Origin: Nannocystis exedens
GTDB lineage: Bacteria; Myxococcota_A; Polyangia; Polyangiales; Polyangiaceae
Reading direction: 5' to 3'
NCBI GenBank assembly: GCA_945861885.1
Contig: CAMAVR010000027.1
Coordinates: 1-44,209 of the forward strand
Length of the DNA stretch: 44,209 nt
Part shown: positions 15,947 through 25,294 of the stretch, piece by piece
Layout of the letters: every line of letters starts with the position of its first letter
How positions within the stretch are numbered: the stretch's first letter is position 1
Translations under genes and position numbers: made by a program
Notes under the pieces: generated by a model
The model's database searches: none
Seen by the model: the letters and a program-made list of their open reading frames with translations, nothing else
Told to the model about the DNA's origin: nothing

Positions 15947-16957
15947 ATGGCCGAGAAAGCACACCCAAAAAAAGCGCCGGCGCACTCTGCACTGCCGAGC
16001 GCCCCAATTGCCGAATATTACAGGCAAATGCATCTCATTCGTCGCCTCGAAGAAGAAGCGGCAAGAGCCTACGCCGCAGGGAAAATTGGCGGCTTCTTAC
16101 ACCTTTACATCGGTCAAGAGGCGGTAGGAGTCGGGGCGCTCGCAGCGCTAAAACCTGAAGACTACGTCGTCACAACCTACCGCGACCACGGCATCGCCAT
16201 CGCCAAAGGGATGTCATCGCGTAAACTAATGGCCGAACTTTGGGGGAAGGCGACCGGCTGTTCGGGAGGGCTCGGCGGTTCGATGCACATGTTCGACGCC
16301 GAGAATAATATGCTCGGCGGGTACGGCATTGTAGGCGGGCACATTCCGCTGGCTGCCGGTGTCGCATTCGCATGCAAATATCGCGGCGATAAGCGCGTGA
16401 CGCTCTGCTTTTTCGGCGACGGCGCCGTATCAATAGGCGGCTTTCACGAAGCGCTATCGCTCGCCGCTTTATGGAAGTTGCCAATCGTTTTCATCTGCGA
16501 GAACAACGAATTCTCAATGGGAACACCGCTATCACGAACGCTATCGGTCGAAGATATCTCAATCAAAGCCGACGGATACGGGATGGCGCGCGACCGCTTT
16601 TTTGCAACCGACGTCATGCTCGTAAAAGAGCGAATCGCCGAGGCGGTAGCACGCGCACGAGATGAGTCGCTGCCAACACTCGTCGAAGTACGAACCTACC
16701 GATTCCGCGGGCATTCGATGAGCGACCCGGCGAAGTACCGGACGCCCAAAGAGCTCGAAGAGCACAAATCGCGCGACCCGCTAACATTGGCGCGCAAAAA
16801 GCTCATTGAAAGCGGAGCCACCGAGGAAGATGTGGCAAAAATTGAAGCGGCCGTCGAAGCCGAAGTGGTAGACGCCATAAAATTCGCCGACGAAAGCCCC
16901 TCCCCTGATGTCAACGTGCTCGAGCCGACGACTTACGACGGCCCGTTCGCCGCTTAA
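15947..16957 (+). CDS. pdhA: Pyruvate dehydrogenase E1 component, alpha subunit
   Basis: 336 residues. The thiamine diphosphate motif runs from GDG (157-159) to ENN (185-187). The segment YRDHGIAIAKGM and the SGGLGGSMHMFD loop are typical of E1-alpha, and YRFRGHSMSDP marks the phosphorylation-loop region of the family. It decarboxylates pyruvate with the beta subunit and passes the acetyl group to E2. First gene of pdhA-pdhB-pdhC, transcribed rightward with gaps of 14 and 49 bp. A TACACT element at 15932-15937 lies only nine bases before the ATG and no Shine-Dalgarno sequence is visible. A 2-oxoisovalerate dehydrogenase is the alternative, but the motifs favour pyruvate. Confidence 0.95.
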   Translation: MAEKAHPKKAPAHSALPSAPIAEYYRQMHLIRRLEEEAARAYAAGKIGGFLHLYIGQEAVGVGALAALKPEDYVVTTYRDHGIAIAKGMSSRKLMAELWGKATGCSGGLGGSMHMFDAENNMLGGYGIVGGHIPLAAGVAFACKYRGDKRVTLCFFGDGAVSIGGFHEALSLAALWKLPIVFICENNEFSMGTPLSRTLSVEDISIKADGYGMARDRFFATDVMLVKERIAEAVARARDESLPTLVEVRTYRFRGHSMSDPAKYRTPKELEEHKSRDPLTLARKKLIESGATEEDVAKIEAAVEAEVVDAIKFADESPSPDVNVLEPTTYDGPFAA

Positions 16958-16971
16958 ACGAGCCAAAACAG

Positions 16972-17949
16972 ATGCGAACACTGCGTTATAGAGAAGCCCT
17001 GCGCGAAGCAATGATTGAAGAAATGGAGCGCGATCCGCTCGTATTTCTCATGGGCGAAGAGGTAGGGCACTACCAAGGGGCATACAAAGTCACCGAGGGG
17101 ATGCTCGAACGGTTCGGCGAAAAGCGGGTCATCGACACGCCGATCGTAGAGGAAGGGTTTGCGGGGATTGGCATCGGAGCGGCAATGGTCGGGCTGCGGC
17201 CAATCATCGAATTTATGACGTGGAATTTTTCGGCCGTCGCGTTCGACCAAATTTTGAACAACGCCGCAAAAGTGCGCCAAATGTCGGGCGGACAGTTCAA
17301 CTGCCCGATTGTCTTTCGCGGGCCGAACGGGAGCGCAAAGCAGGTCGGCAGCCAGCACTCGCATTCGATGGAGCATTTTTACGCGACGATTCCAGGGCTC
17401 AAAGTCGTCGCGCCCGCATTCCCAGCCGACGCAAAAGGGCTGATGAAAGCGTCGATTCGTGACAACAATCCTGTCGTCTTTCTCGAATCGGAGACGCTCT
17501 ATTCCGTGAAGGGCGAGGTGCCAGACGACCTCGATACAGTTCCGATCGGCGTCGCAAATGTTGTGCGCCAAGGGGCCGACATCACGCTCATCGCGTATTC
17601 GCGAATGACACACGTCGCGCTCGAAGCGGCTGAAATAGCAGCAAAGGAAGGCATTTCAGTCGAAGTTGTCGACCTGCGCTCGCTCCGCCCACTCGACGAA
17701 GAGACGATGGTGCGATCGGTCCAGAAAACGCATCGATGCATCGTCGTGCATGAGGGGTGGCCGTACGGCGGTGTCGGTGCCGAGATTGTCGATCGCCTTC
17801 AGCGTCTCGCATTTGGCAGCCTTGATGCGCCAATTTTGCGAGTAGCGACATTCGACGTTCCGATGCCGTACAATGCAGAGCTCGAGCAGATGTGCATTCC
17901 GGGTGCCGCGCGCGTGATCGCTGCGGTCAGGCGACTGTTAGGTAAATAG
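16972..17949 (+). CDS. pdhB: Pyruvate dehydrogenase E1 component, beta subunit
   Basis: 325 residues, normal length. Family motifs include FLMGEEVGHYQGAYKVTEG, DTPIVEEGFAGIGIG (catalytic Glu60), the RGPNGSAKQVGSQHSHSME stretch and HEGWPYGGVGAEI near the C-terminus. It forms the alpha2beta2 E1 heterotetramer with the upstream gene product in the cytoplasm. The E3 subunit gene (lpd) is not in this window. Confidence 0.95.
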   Translation: MRTLRYREALREAMIEEMERDPLVFLMGEEVGHYQGAYKVTEGMLERFGEKRVIDTPIVEEGFAGIGIGAAMVGLRPIIEFMTWNFSAVAFDQILNNAAKVRQMSGGQFNCPIVFRGPNGSAKQVGSQHSHSMEHFYATIPGLKVVAPAFPADAKGLMKASIRDNNPVVFLESETLYSVKGEVPDDLDTVPIGVANVVRQGADITLIAYSRMTHVALEAAEIAAKEGISVEVVDLRSLRPLDEETMVRSVQKTHRCIVVHEGWPYGGVGAEIVDRLQRLAFGSLDAPILRVATFDVPMPYNAELEQMCIPGAARVIAAVRRLLGK

Positions 17950-17998
17950 ATGGTTCGAAGAGTCGGCAAACCGGCGCGCGGAGGAGCTTAGAGCGAAG

Positions 17999-19366
17999 AT
18001 GGCGAAGATTCTTGAAATGCCGAAGTTGTCGCCCACCATGGAAGAAGGGGTCCTCGCGGTCTGGCACAAAAACGAGGGAGACGCGGTCGGTGTTGACGAC
18101 CTACTCGCCGAAGTCGAGACCGACAAAGCGACGATGGAGTTCCGCGCATTCGATAGCGGTACGCTGCTCAAGCGGCTCGTCGACGCAGGGGCCGATGTCA
18201 AGCTGGGTCAACCGGTGGCGATTCTAGGAAACAAAGGCGAGGACATTTCGGCTCTGCTCGCCACTGCGCAGAGTGCGCAAGCAGCAGCGCCAAAAGCAGC
18301 GCCCCCCGAGGCGAAAAAAGAGACGCGAGAGCCGGGCGAAGCGCCACAACAAGCCGAAAAATCAGCGAGTGTTGCGCCAAAGCCGGCAGGTGAAGCGGTC
18401 AAACCGGCAGTCATCGCGCGGCCGCCGCGCCTTCTCGATCGCACCGAGTATCTCCCTGAACCGGTCCTTCCCCCGTCCTCCGCGTCCGGCAATGCATTGG
18501 CATCGCCGTTCGTTCGCAAAACAGCGCGCGACCGGGGGATCGATCTGTCGGGCATCGCCGGATCAGGCCCACACGGCCGGATTGTCGCAAGCGATCTCAA
18601 CGCGCCGGCACCGCGCGCATCGGTCGAGCCGCCGCTCTCGTCGCTCGGCGACGCCGAAGTGCGTCCGCTCTCGCAAATGCGAAAGACGATCGCGCGTCGG
18701 CTCACAGAGTCAAAGCAGACGGTCCCGCATTTTTATCTGAACATCGATGCCGATGTCGGCGCTCTCGTTGAGCTCCGCGAGCAGATTAATCTCGACCTAA
18801 TCACAAAGAGCGAGCTCAATTCACCCGATAAGAAACCGTTAAAAATATCGGTCAACGACCTATTGATCAAAGCGACCGCACTCGCGCTGAAGCAAGTTCC
18901 GGAGTGCAACGCGCAATTTCGCTCGGATGCGATCGTGATTCACCGCCGCATCGACATCAGCGTCGCCGTCGCCGTGCCGGATGGGCTATTGACGCCTGTC
19001 GTACGCGACGCCGACAAAAAAAGCGTTATCGCAATCGCAACCGAAGTGCGCGAATTGGCCGCGCGCGCCAAAACGAAAAAGCTGGCGCCCGAAGAGATGC
19101 AAAACGGCACATTTTCGATTTCAAACTTGGGGATGTTTGGGGTCGACTCGTTCGCGGCGGTCATCAATCCGCCCGAAGGGGCGATTTTGGCGGTCGGGCA
19201 AGTGCGCGATGAGCCGATCGTGCAAGCAGGCGCGGTCGTCCCCGGTCGGCGCATGGGGCTAACGTTGTCGTGCGATCATCGCGTCGTCGACGGTGCGGTC
19301 GGGGCGGCGTTCTTGGCAGCGCTGCGCGCGCTCATTGAGCATCCAACGCGCATTCTGACAGTGTAG
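17999..19366 (+). CDS. pdhC: Dihydrolipoamide acetyltransferase, E2 of pyruvate dehydrogenase
   Basis: 455 residues. One lipoyl domain (about 2-77) carries the attachment Lys43 in ETDKATMEF. An Ala/Pro/Lys-rich linker follows, then a peripheral-subunit-binding domain (about 167-200, ASPFVRKTARDRGIDLSGI), a second linker and the catalytic CoA-acyltransferase domain. The active-site motif DHRVVDG has His427 and Asp431. It forms the core of the complex and transfers acetyl groups to CoA. The single lipoyl domain contrasts with the three of E. coli AceF. The 49-bp gap before it contains GGAGG (about 17980-17984). Confidence 0.95.
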   Translation: MAKILEMPKLSPTMEEGVLAVWHKNEGDAVGVDDLLAEVETDKATMEFRAFDSGTLLKRLVDAGADVKLGQPVAILGNKGEDISALLATAQSAQAAAPKAAPPEAKKETREPGEAPQQAEKSASVAPKPAGEAVKPAVIARPPRLLDRTEYLPEPVLPPSSASGNALASPFVRKTARDRGIDLSGIAGSGPHGRIVASDLNAPAPRASVEPPLSSLGDAEVRPLSQMRKTIARRLTESKQTVPHFYLNIDADVGALVELREQINLDLITKSELNSPDKKPLKISVNDLLIKATALALKQVPECNAQFRSDAIVIHRRIDISVAVAVPDGLLTPVVRDADKKSVIAIATEVRELAARAKTKKLAPEEMQNGTFSISNLGMFGVDSFAAVINPPEGAILAVGQVRDEPIVQAGAVVPGRRMGLTLSCDHRVVDGAVGAAFLAALRALIEHPTRILTV

Positions 19367-19377
19367 AGTCGGCGCCC

Positions 19378-20301
19378 ATGAGCTTCGTGATCGCGCACTT
19401 CTCTGATCTTCATGTGCTCGCGATTGACGGAGTCCCGCTGCGGCGCTTTTTAAACAAGCGCATCACCGGCTACGCCAATCTTCGTTTTAAGCGCAAGCAT
19501 ATCCACCGCGTCGCGTATCTCAAAGCGATCGCGCGCGAGTTGAGCGCGATGCATGTCGACCATGTCGCCATCACCGGAGACATGACCAATCTCGCGCTCC
19601 AGAGCGAATTTCAGCTCGCAAAAACGCTGCTCGAAGACGAGCTGCACCTCGCGCCCGAGCACGTCAGCATCGTCCCCGGCAATCACGATATGTACACGGC
19701 CGGCGCAGCCCGATCGAAGCGATTTACCGACTATTTTGCCCCATTTACATCAAGCGATCTGCCAGACCTGAGCGGTAACTGCGCAGCAGGCGCGTTCCCT
19801 TTCGTGAGACTTCGAGGCCCCGTCGCGATCATCGGGCTGTCGAGCGCCGTCCCCCGGTTGCCACTTATCTCGGCCGGCACGATTGGCAGCAGTCAGCTGG
19901 CCGCGCTAACCCGAATTTTGGAGCAGCCGCAAGTAGAGGCGCGCTTGCCGGTGATCCTCTGCCATCATCCGATTCATAACCCGGCGGGGCTGCTCGACCG
20001 CGCGATGCGAGGGCTCCGCGACGCCGCGCAGCTCGGCAAAGCGCTCGATGGCCTCGATCGCGGCCTGTTCCTCCACGGCCACCTCCACGAACGAATGCAC
20101 CGAGTTCACCGAACCGCGCAAGGCGAACTAGCATCGGTTGGAGCAACAAGCGCCTCGCTGCATCATGATGAGGCAGCGAGGATGGCCGGGTTCAATTTGT
20201 ACGAAGTGAGCGACGACGGGCAAGTCGTCAGCATCGAAGCCAGAGTGTTCGACCCAAAGACAGAACGGTTCGAAAGTCGCCCTGTGCCCCTCAAGCGTTA
20301 A
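19378..20301 (+). CDS. Calcineurin-like metallophosphoesterase
   Basis: 307 residues. The metal-binding signatures occur in order: FSDLHV (Asp10, His12), ITGDMTN (Gly67-Asp68), PGNHD (100-104), LCHHPIH and HGHLHE. This is the complete binuclear set of the family, which includes cyclic nucleotide phosphodiesterases and UDP-diacylglucosamine pyrophosphatase (LpxH-like). It starts 11 bp after pdhC and is probably cotranscribed, though no functional link to pyruvate dehydrogenase is obvious. There is no signal peptide, so it acts in the cytoplasm. Substrate not predictable. Confidence 0.9.
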   Translation: MSFVIAHFSDLHVLAIDGVPLRRFLNKRITGYANLRFKRKHIHRVAYLKAIARELSAMHVDHVAITGDMTNLALQSEFQLAKTLLEDELHLAPEHVSIVPGNHDMYTAGAARSKRFTDYFAPFTSSDLPDLSGNCAAGAFPFVRLRGPVAIIGLSSAVPRLPLISAGTIGSSQLAALTRILEQPQVEARLPVILCHHPIHNPAGLLDRAMRGLRDAAQLGKALDGLDRGLFLHGHLHERMHRVHRTAQGELASVGATSASLHHDEAARMAGFNLYEVSDDGQVVSIEARVFDPKTERFESRPVPLKR

Positions 20302-20316
20302 CGCGCCGCGTGAACG

Positions 20317-20526
20317 CTAGATCGCCTGTGCGCGCTGGACTTTGACTGCTTGTGGCCCTTTGGGGCCATCGGTAATTTCAAACTCAACGACTTCATCTTC
20401 GACCAATCCCCGGCGCCCCTCGCCGACAATTTGCGAATAGTGCACGAAGACATCTGGCCCTTCGTCTCGCTTTATAAAGCCCCACCCTTTTTCGTCGTTA
20501 AACCACTTTACTTTACCAACCGACAT
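20317..20526 (-). CDS. cspA: Cold-shock domain protein
   Basis: 69 residues, a single OB-fold cold-shock domain with both RNA-binding motifs: RNP1-like KGWGFIKR and RNP2-like DVFVHYS. The start is VGKVKWFN and the end QAVKVQ, as in CspA proteins. GGAGG precedes the ATG (complement of 20530-20536). Such proteins bind single-stranded RNA and melt secondary structure. The upstream region holds a long inverted repeat that could belong to a structured leader. 'cspA' is used generically; the paralogue cannot be specified. Confidence 0.96.
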   Translation of the reverse strand: MSVGKVKWFNDEKGWGFIKRDEGPDVFVHYSQIVGEGRRGLVEDEVVEFEITDGPKGPQAVKVQRAQAI

Positions 20527-20643
20527 AGCCCCTCCACTTCAACAAAAGTACTTTCAAAACGCCGACAGTTACCGATCGCGAGACGGCCGGCAGCGCCATC
20601 GTACGGTATTCGCACACACGCGTAAGGGTCAAGAAATGGCTTC

Positions 20644-20701
20644 AGATGTGCCCAATATCGATTAGGCGTCGCATGCCTTCAATTCGATATTTGGCACATC
20701 T
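20644..20701. repeat. Inverted repeat in the 347-nt gap between cspA and a lipoprotein gene
   Basis: AGATGTGCCCAATATCGA (20644-20661) pairs with the complement of TCGATATTTGGCACATCT (20684-20701), with one mismatch in 18; the centre is about 22 nt. The rest of the gap (20527-20873) is AT-richer and shows no gene. The repeat is 118-175 nt upstream of the cspA start, within reach of a long cold-shock leader, or it may be a relic of a mobile palindrome. Confidence 0.65.
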
Positions 20702-20873
20702 CATAAGCATCTCAGTCGAACACGCATAAGGGGACATGTGTGTTATGAATACATTTACTTTGTCATTTAAAGCTTATTGAAAAGTTCACGGGACGGTCGG
20801 TAAGAACGGAGATAGGGTTAATAAAGCACATCGGAGTGCGCGCCATATCAACCTCAATAAACCCGGTGATAAT

Positions 20874-21650
20874 ATGCGAATCGTAAACACCGCTCTTGCT
20901 CTTCTACTTGTGCTCGGTTCTGCCGCATGTGGCGCTGGTTCGAGCAGTCCCGATAACAAGGACCTTATCCCTCCCATCCCGAATAAGTGGACGGGGCTTG
21001 AAAGCCTCTCCCCCAGCCCAAATCGGTTGACTGACTATCCCGGTCCCGAGTTAATGGACTTCAGTAAAGCGCCGCTGTTCAAAGCGACCGGTACTTTTGA
21101 GACCAGCGTCACCGAGGCCGTTCCCGACGATAATTCGGCACTCCTCGCATTCTATTACGTGTCGCCGATCATGCCGATGATCCCACTCGAGGACGGCGAG
21201 CTGCGGCGCCAAGTTGGCGTTCGGCTACGCGGGGAGAACGATTGCAACGCGGTCTATATCATGTGGTTCGTAGGTACGAGCTCGGATGACACAGAAGTCT
21301 CAACGAGACCGGAAGGCATCTATATTCAAGAGAAGTTGAACCCTGGAATGACAACTCAGGCGGAATGTCATGACCATGGTTTCACAACGCACGGGCCCGT
21401 CCTGTCTGGAGTTGCGAAGGATATCTCGGGACTTCCAGGCACCAGCAAGTGGGTGTTGCCGATGGTAACGCCTGGGTCAGTGCACTGGCTGGTGGGGGCG
21501 ATTCTCCCGAGCGGACAGGCAGTCGCCATGGCCGACGGTCACTTGGTCGCGTCGGTTAAACTGTCTGATGAAGCGCTTGCACTGCATGGCCTAGGCGGGC
21601 TCCGCCAAGACAACGTGAACATGCTCGTCGGCATGGCGCTCATGAAGTAA
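20874..21650 (+). CDS. Lipoprotein of unknown function
   Basis: 258 residues. The signal peptide MRIVNTALALLLVLGSAAC ends in the lipidated Cys19, followed by a Ser/Asp-rich linker. GGTGA (20865-20869) lies close before the ATG. The mature part is probably a beta-rich globular domain; it has one further pair of cysteines (in ENDCNAVYIMWFVG and QAECHDHGF) that could form a disulfide. No family is recognised. The hydrophobic C-terminal stretch is not long enough to be a confident membrane anchor. The 98-nt palindromic element begins six bases after its stop codon. Confidence 0.85.
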   Translation: MRIVNTALALLLVLGSAACGAGSSSPDNKDLIPPIPNKWTGLESLSPSPNRLTDYPGPELMDFSKAPLFKATGTFETSVTEAVPDDNSALLAFYYVSPIMPMIPLEDGELRRQVGVRLRGENDCNAVYIMWFVGTSSDDTEVSTRPEGIYIQEKLNPGMTTQAECHDHGFTTHGPVLSGVAKDISGLPGTSKWVLPMVTPGSVHWLVGAILPSGQAVAMADGHLVASVKLSDEALALHGLGGLRQDNVNMLVGMALMK

Positions 21651-21655
21651 CAAGC

Positions 21656-21753
21656 CCGTAAACGTGCCCGTGCCCGTAAACGTGCCCGGCTTTTTCTGCG
21701 GCTAAAAGCTCAGAAAAAGCCGGGCACGTTTACGGGCACGGGCACGTTTACGG
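21656..21753. repeat. 98-nt palindromic repeat element, copy A
   Basis: Perfect inverted repeat: arms 21656-21698 and 21711-21753 (43 nt each, no mismatch) around a 12-nt loop CGGCTAAAAGCT. Each arm starts CCGTAAACGTGCCCGTGC and repeats most of that unit 18 nt later. It lies between the convergent lipoprotein and spoVR genes, and ends eight bases before the spoVR stop. A second full copy is at 24519-24616 in the opposite orientation, and a single arm is at 27475-27515. Confidence 0.95.
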
Positions 21754-21761
21754 TGCTGACT

Positions 21762-23351
21762 TTACTCGGGGAACAGTGCGCCCTGCGTCGGCGCGCGTCC
21801 GGGGCGCGCCGTCTGCTCTTTCCCGTCGAATCGTAGTGTTACCGGCTTCCCCTCCGCGACCGTCGCCACATTGACCGGCCGCTTCCAGACGCGCACGAGG
21901 CTCTTCAGTACTTCTCGCGCGTAGTCGGCGCGCAGATCTAACCCGTGATGATCGTGGCGCAATAAAAGCTCGCCGCGATTTTCGAAATTGGCATCATCGA
22001 CGTAGATAAACGGATTTCCGGCGTTGGTCAGCTGGAAGAGCAACTTCTCTTTGATCGATGGAAACTCGCGCGTTTCAATCTCGAAGCGCTCGTTGCGGTT
22101 CGACCAGCTGAAGGCGAACAGATTGTGATCGCGGCAAAAGTCGGCCGTCAAAAATTCATCGATGAACGTCACGTCGTTGTAAAGCGCGCGCACTTGAAAT
22201 ATTTTTTCGCGGCCGAGCCCAAGCCGGCGATCCCAAGAGCGCTTGGCATCTAGGTCGTCGCACTCTTCCCATTCACGGCCGAATTGCCCGCGATTCCATC
22301 GCTCTTCGATGTTTCGATAGAGCTCCACGCCGAGCTTGTATGGGTTTAGCTGCCCACCACTCGTTGCCAAAACTGATGCATTTCTGTCGGCGTAATCGAC
22401 GATTTCTGATGCGTCCAAAATGCGCAATGTCATCAGCCGCGAATGCCAATACGAAGCCCACCCTTCGTTCATGATCTTCGTCTGCATTTGCGGCGCGAAG
22501 TAGTACGCCTCCTCGCGAATCACTTCGAGGACATCGCGCTCCCAACGCTCGAGCGGCGCGTGCTCCATTAAAAACCGGAGGACATCGCGCTCGGGGCTCT
22601 CCGGGAACTTTTTTGCCTTTTCTTTTTCGGCGGCAATCTTCGCGCGCTGCTCGTCGAGATACTCCTCCGGATTGATAAAGTGCTCCATGTAGTCTTTCGA
22701 CTTCAAGCGTGGGACTTCGCGCCCTTTGGCGTTCTCATCTTCCGCCGGCTGCACTTTGTGGCTCCCGGTAAACGGTGCGTGCACGTCGATCAAGTTTTCG
22801 AGCGACAAGCAGTGGTCGACAAACTCTTCTACTTTATCGACCCCCTGCCGCGCCACTTGCCGCCGAACGCGCGAACCGTGGTTCGCCATTTTGTCGATCC
22901 ATCGCCTGTTTGGGTCGTAGACGGCAGGGCGGCGCGCCGGGTCTGTTGTGCGACCACCTGCATCGAGGTCGGTCGACCGAAATGTGTAGTTGTTTTTAAA
23001 AAAATCGACGTGCGCGCAGACATGCGCCATCACCAGCTTTTGCTCGACCAGCGAATTGCCCTCGAGCAAATATGCGTACGATGGGTTGTTGTTGATCACC
23101 ATCTCGTAAATTTTTGAAAGGCCGTACTCGTAGCTCTTCGCGAGCCGCTCATACTCCATGCCAAATCGCCAGTGCGGATAGCGGTTCGGAAAGCCGCCGT
23201 ACGCCGCGATTTCGTTCATCTGGTCGTATGTCAGCATCTCGAAAATGATCGGGAAAAAATCGAGCCCTTCTTCGCGCGCGATCGCCTCGATGCGCTCTTG
23301 TTCGACGCGCAAGTACGACGGGAGCGCTGTGCGCAGAGCAAACTCGCTCAT
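21762..23351 (-). CDS. spoVR: SpoVR family protein
   Basis: 529 residues, close to E. coli YcgB (about 510). Recognisable family segments include [21 protein letters not shown], split here as [10 protein letters not shown] and [13 protein letters not shown], then [32 protein letters not shown], the [10 protein letters not shown] motif and the C-terminal [13 protein letters not shown]. Despite the sporulation-based name, these proteins occur in many non-sporulating bacteria next to PrkA and YeaH and are linked to stress and stationary phase. The start codon directly follows the yeaH stop codon, so the two genes form an operon, with the ribosome binding site inside the end of yeaH. Confidence 0.95.
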   Translation of the reverse strand: MSEFALRTALPSYLRVEQERIEAIAREEGLDFFPIIFEMLTYDQMNEIAAYGGFPNRYPHWRFGMEYERLAKSYEYGLSKIYEMVINNNPSYAYLLEGNSLVEQKLVMAHVCAHVDFFKNNYTFRSTDLDAGGRTTDPARRPAVYDPNRRWIDKMANHGSRVRRQVARQGVDKVEEFVDHCLSLENLIDVHAPFTGSHKVQPAEDENAKGREVPRLKSKDYMEHFINPEEYLDEQRAKIAAEKEKAKKFPESPERDVLRFLMEHAPLERWERDVLEVIREEAYYFAPQMQTKIMNEGWASYWHSRLMTLRILDASEIVDYADRNASVLATSGGQLNPYKLGVELYRNIEERWNRGQFGREWEECDDLDAKRSWDRRLGLGREKIFQVRALYNDVTFIDEFLTADFCRDHNLFAFSWSNRNERFEIETREFPSIKEKLLFQLTNAGNPFIYVDDANFENRGELLLRHDHHGLDLRADYAREVLKSLVRVWKRPVNVATVAEGKPVTLRFDGKEQTARPGRAPTQGALFPE

Positions 23352-24470
23352 CTAATTCCCCTTTCCGAGAAACTCTTTGATGCTCCCGACTATTGCATCT
23401 TTGTCACGAATTTCGCTTGTTACGACGCGCGGTTCGTTCCCAAAATGCTCTCGCAAATCTTTCACGAATTGCCCCGAACCGTATGGGCTTTCGACTTGGC
23501 CGTACGCGAACATGTTTACGCGTGGGAGCATCTTCTCTTTCATGATTTGCACGCACTGGAGCGTATCGTCGAGCGACCAGTTGTCGCCGTCTGAAAAATG
23601 AAATGGGTAGATGTTCCACTCTTCGGCGGGGTAACTATCGTCGATGATCTGCGCGCACAATTTGTAGGCGCTTGAAATCATCGTCCCGCCGCTCTCGCGC
23701 GTATGAAAAAAAGTGTCGCGATCGACTTCACGGGCGATCGCGTCGTGCACGATGTAGCGGCTCTCGAGCCCTGGATATTGCCTTTTTAGCCACGTATCGA
23801 GCCAGAAACTCTCGATCCGGACAATCTCTTTCTGCTCGTCGCCCATCGAACCGGAGACGTCCATCATGTAGATGATGACGGCGTTGACGACCGGCTCGCT
23901 TACCGTCTTCCAGCTGCGGTAGCGCTTATCGTCGGGGATCGGCACGATGATCGGGTTGCTTGATTGGTACTTCCCCATCGAGATTTGTCGCTTCATCGCT
24001 TCGCGATACGTGCGCCGAAAATGCCTAAGCGACTCGGGGCCGACACGCCGCACGCCGGTGTAGCGATCTTTGGCGCTAATAATCTTCGACTTCCCCTTGT
24101 CTTGAATGTCGGGGAGCTCGAGCTCATCGCCTAAAATTGCGGCGAGATCTTCGAGCGTGACGTCGACTTCGAGCATGTGCTCGCCTGCCCCCTCGCCCGC
24201 TTTTTTCCCCCCTTCGCCCTCTTGTGGGTCGCCGCCGCCACCGCTTAACGGATCGCCCGGGGAGCCGTCCCCTTGGCCGGCTCCTCCTGATTGACGATCG
24301 CCAAAGCGAAACCGCGGGATGTCGATCTGCGGAATCGGAATCGACACCACATCTTTCCCCTGCCGGCCGACGAGCTCTCCTTGCGAAATGTACTTGCGTA
24401 AATTTTGCCGGATCCGCCCGCGGACGATGCTGCGAAAGCGCGAATGATCTTGGTCGATCTTGAGCGACAT
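23352..24470 (-). CDS. yeaH: YeaH/YhbH family protein (DUF444) with von Willebrand factor A domain
   Basis: 372 residues. The N-terminus [18 protein letters not shown] and the central Gly/Glu-rich linker are typical. The VWA domain has the metal-ion-dependent adhesion site DVSGSMG, a later Thr in GGTMISSAY and the final FSDGDN. The family works with the PrkA kinase and SpoVR; the molecular role of the complex is not settled. Directly upstream of spoVR with no gap. prkA, usually the first gene of this trio, is about 11.5 kb away in this window. Confidence 0.95.
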   Translation of the reverse strand: MSLKIDQDHSRFRSIVRGRIRQNLRKYISQGELVGRQGKDVVSIPIPQIDIPRFRFGDRQSGGAGQGDGSPGDPLSGGGGDPQEGEGGKKAGEGAGEHMLEVDVTLEDLAAILGDELELPDIQDKGKSKIISAKDRYTGVRRVGPESLRHFRRTYREAMKRQISMGKYQSSNPIIVPIPDDKRYRSWKTVSEPVVNAVIIYMMDVSGSMGDEQKEIVRIESFWLDTWLKRQYPGLESRYIVHDAIAREVDRDTFFHTRESGGTMISSAYKLCAQIIDDSYPAEEWNIYPFHFSDGDNWSLDDTLQCVQIMKEKMLPRVNMFAYGQVESPYGSGQFVKDLREHFGNEPRVVTSEIRDKDAIVGSIKEFLGKGN

Positions 24471-24518
24471 TGCGCCCGATCGTACCGCAATGCCTCCGTC
24501 AAGCGGAGAATAAAGGGG

Positions 24519-24616
24519 CCGTAAACGTGCCCGTGCCCGTAAACGTGCCTGGCTTTCTCTGAGCTTTTAGCCGCAGAAAAAACCGGGCACGTTTACGGGC
24601 ACGGGCACGTTTACGG
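24519..24616. repeat. 98-nt palindromic repeat element, copy B (inverted relative to copy A)
   Basis: Arms 24519-24561 and 24574-24616 pair at 40 of 43 positions. The loop AGCTTTTAGCCG is the exact reverse complement of the copy A loop, so the whole element lies in the opposite orientation. Length is identical to copy A. It sits in the 163-bp space between the yeaH start and the efp stop, both transcribed leftward. Confidence 0.95.
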
Positions 24617-24633
24617 GTTTACTAGCTTTTCTG

Positions 24634-25194
24634 CTATTTGTTTACGCGCTCCAAATATTGGCCGTTTGTCGTATCTATGCGCACCCACTCCCCCTCTTTG
24701 ATGAAGAGAGGGACGTTAACGACCGCGCCGCTGCTAAGCGTGGCCGGCTTGGTGGCGCCGCTCGCCGTATCGCCCTTGATACCTGGCTCACTTGCGGCGA
24801 TTTGCATAACGACGGTCGACGGGAGCTCTACTCCGATGGCGTTGCCGTTAAACAGCGTCAGGTTGCAATCAAGCCCTTCGGTCAGAAAGCGCTTTTCGTC
24901 GCCTAGACGCGCTTTTTCGACGTGAATTTGATCACCGGTATTCGTTTCCATAAAAACGTAGGTGTCTGACTCTTCCCATGAATATGTCATTGACCGGCTT
25001 TCGACGTCGGCAATCTCTACCGATTCGCCCGACTTCCATGTCCGCTCGATCACGTTTCCGTTGGTTAGATTTCTGACGCGAGCCCGCGTAAAAGCCTGGC
25101 CTTTGCCAGGTTTCACAAACTGGTGCTCGATAACTTGAAAGGGGACGCTGTCAATCAGGAGCCTGAGCCCCTTGCGAATGTCTGTAGTCTGCAT
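24634..25194 (-). CDS. efp: Translation elongation factor P
   Basis: 186 residues from the ATG at 25192-25194; an upstream GTG at 25218 would add eight residues not found in the family. The KOW-like domain I carries VKPGKGQAF, identical to E. coli at the site of lysine modification (Lys31 here), followed by two OB domains with YLEES-type spacing and GEWVRIDTTNGQYLERV at the end. It relieves ribosome stalling at polyproline. The match to the E. coli loop suggests beta-lysylation by EpmA/EpmB rather than rhamnosylation, which uses Arg. It is separated from yeaH by a 98-nt palindromic element. Confidence 0.96.
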   Translation of the reverse strand: MQTTDIRKGLRLLIDSVPFQVIEHQFVKPGKGQAFTRARVRNLTNGNVIERTWKSGESVEIADVESRSMTYSWEESDTYVFMETNTGDQIHVEKARLGDEKRFLTEGLDCNLTLFNGNAIGVELPSTVVMQIAASEPGIKGDTASGATKPATLSSGAVVNVPLFIKEGEWVRIDTTNGQYLERVNK

Positions 25195-25294
25195 TTTAGC
25201 CGGCAGTTGGCGTAGCACGCCGATGTGGGGGGGGGCAAGGCGACGCGATCTAACGTTTTTTTGGCCCTCCCGCCAAGAATGCTAAGAGGGCGCC

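Noticed and set aside
16972..19366. The pdh genes as a 2-oxoisovalerate (branched-chain) dehydrogenase
   Set aside because: E1-alpha and E1-beta motifs and operon form fit pyruvate dehydrogenase better, although the substrate cannot be proved from sequence.
20527..20873. Riboswitch in the cspA/lipoprotein gap
   Set aside because: An inverted repeat is present, but no conserved riboswitch core was recognised.
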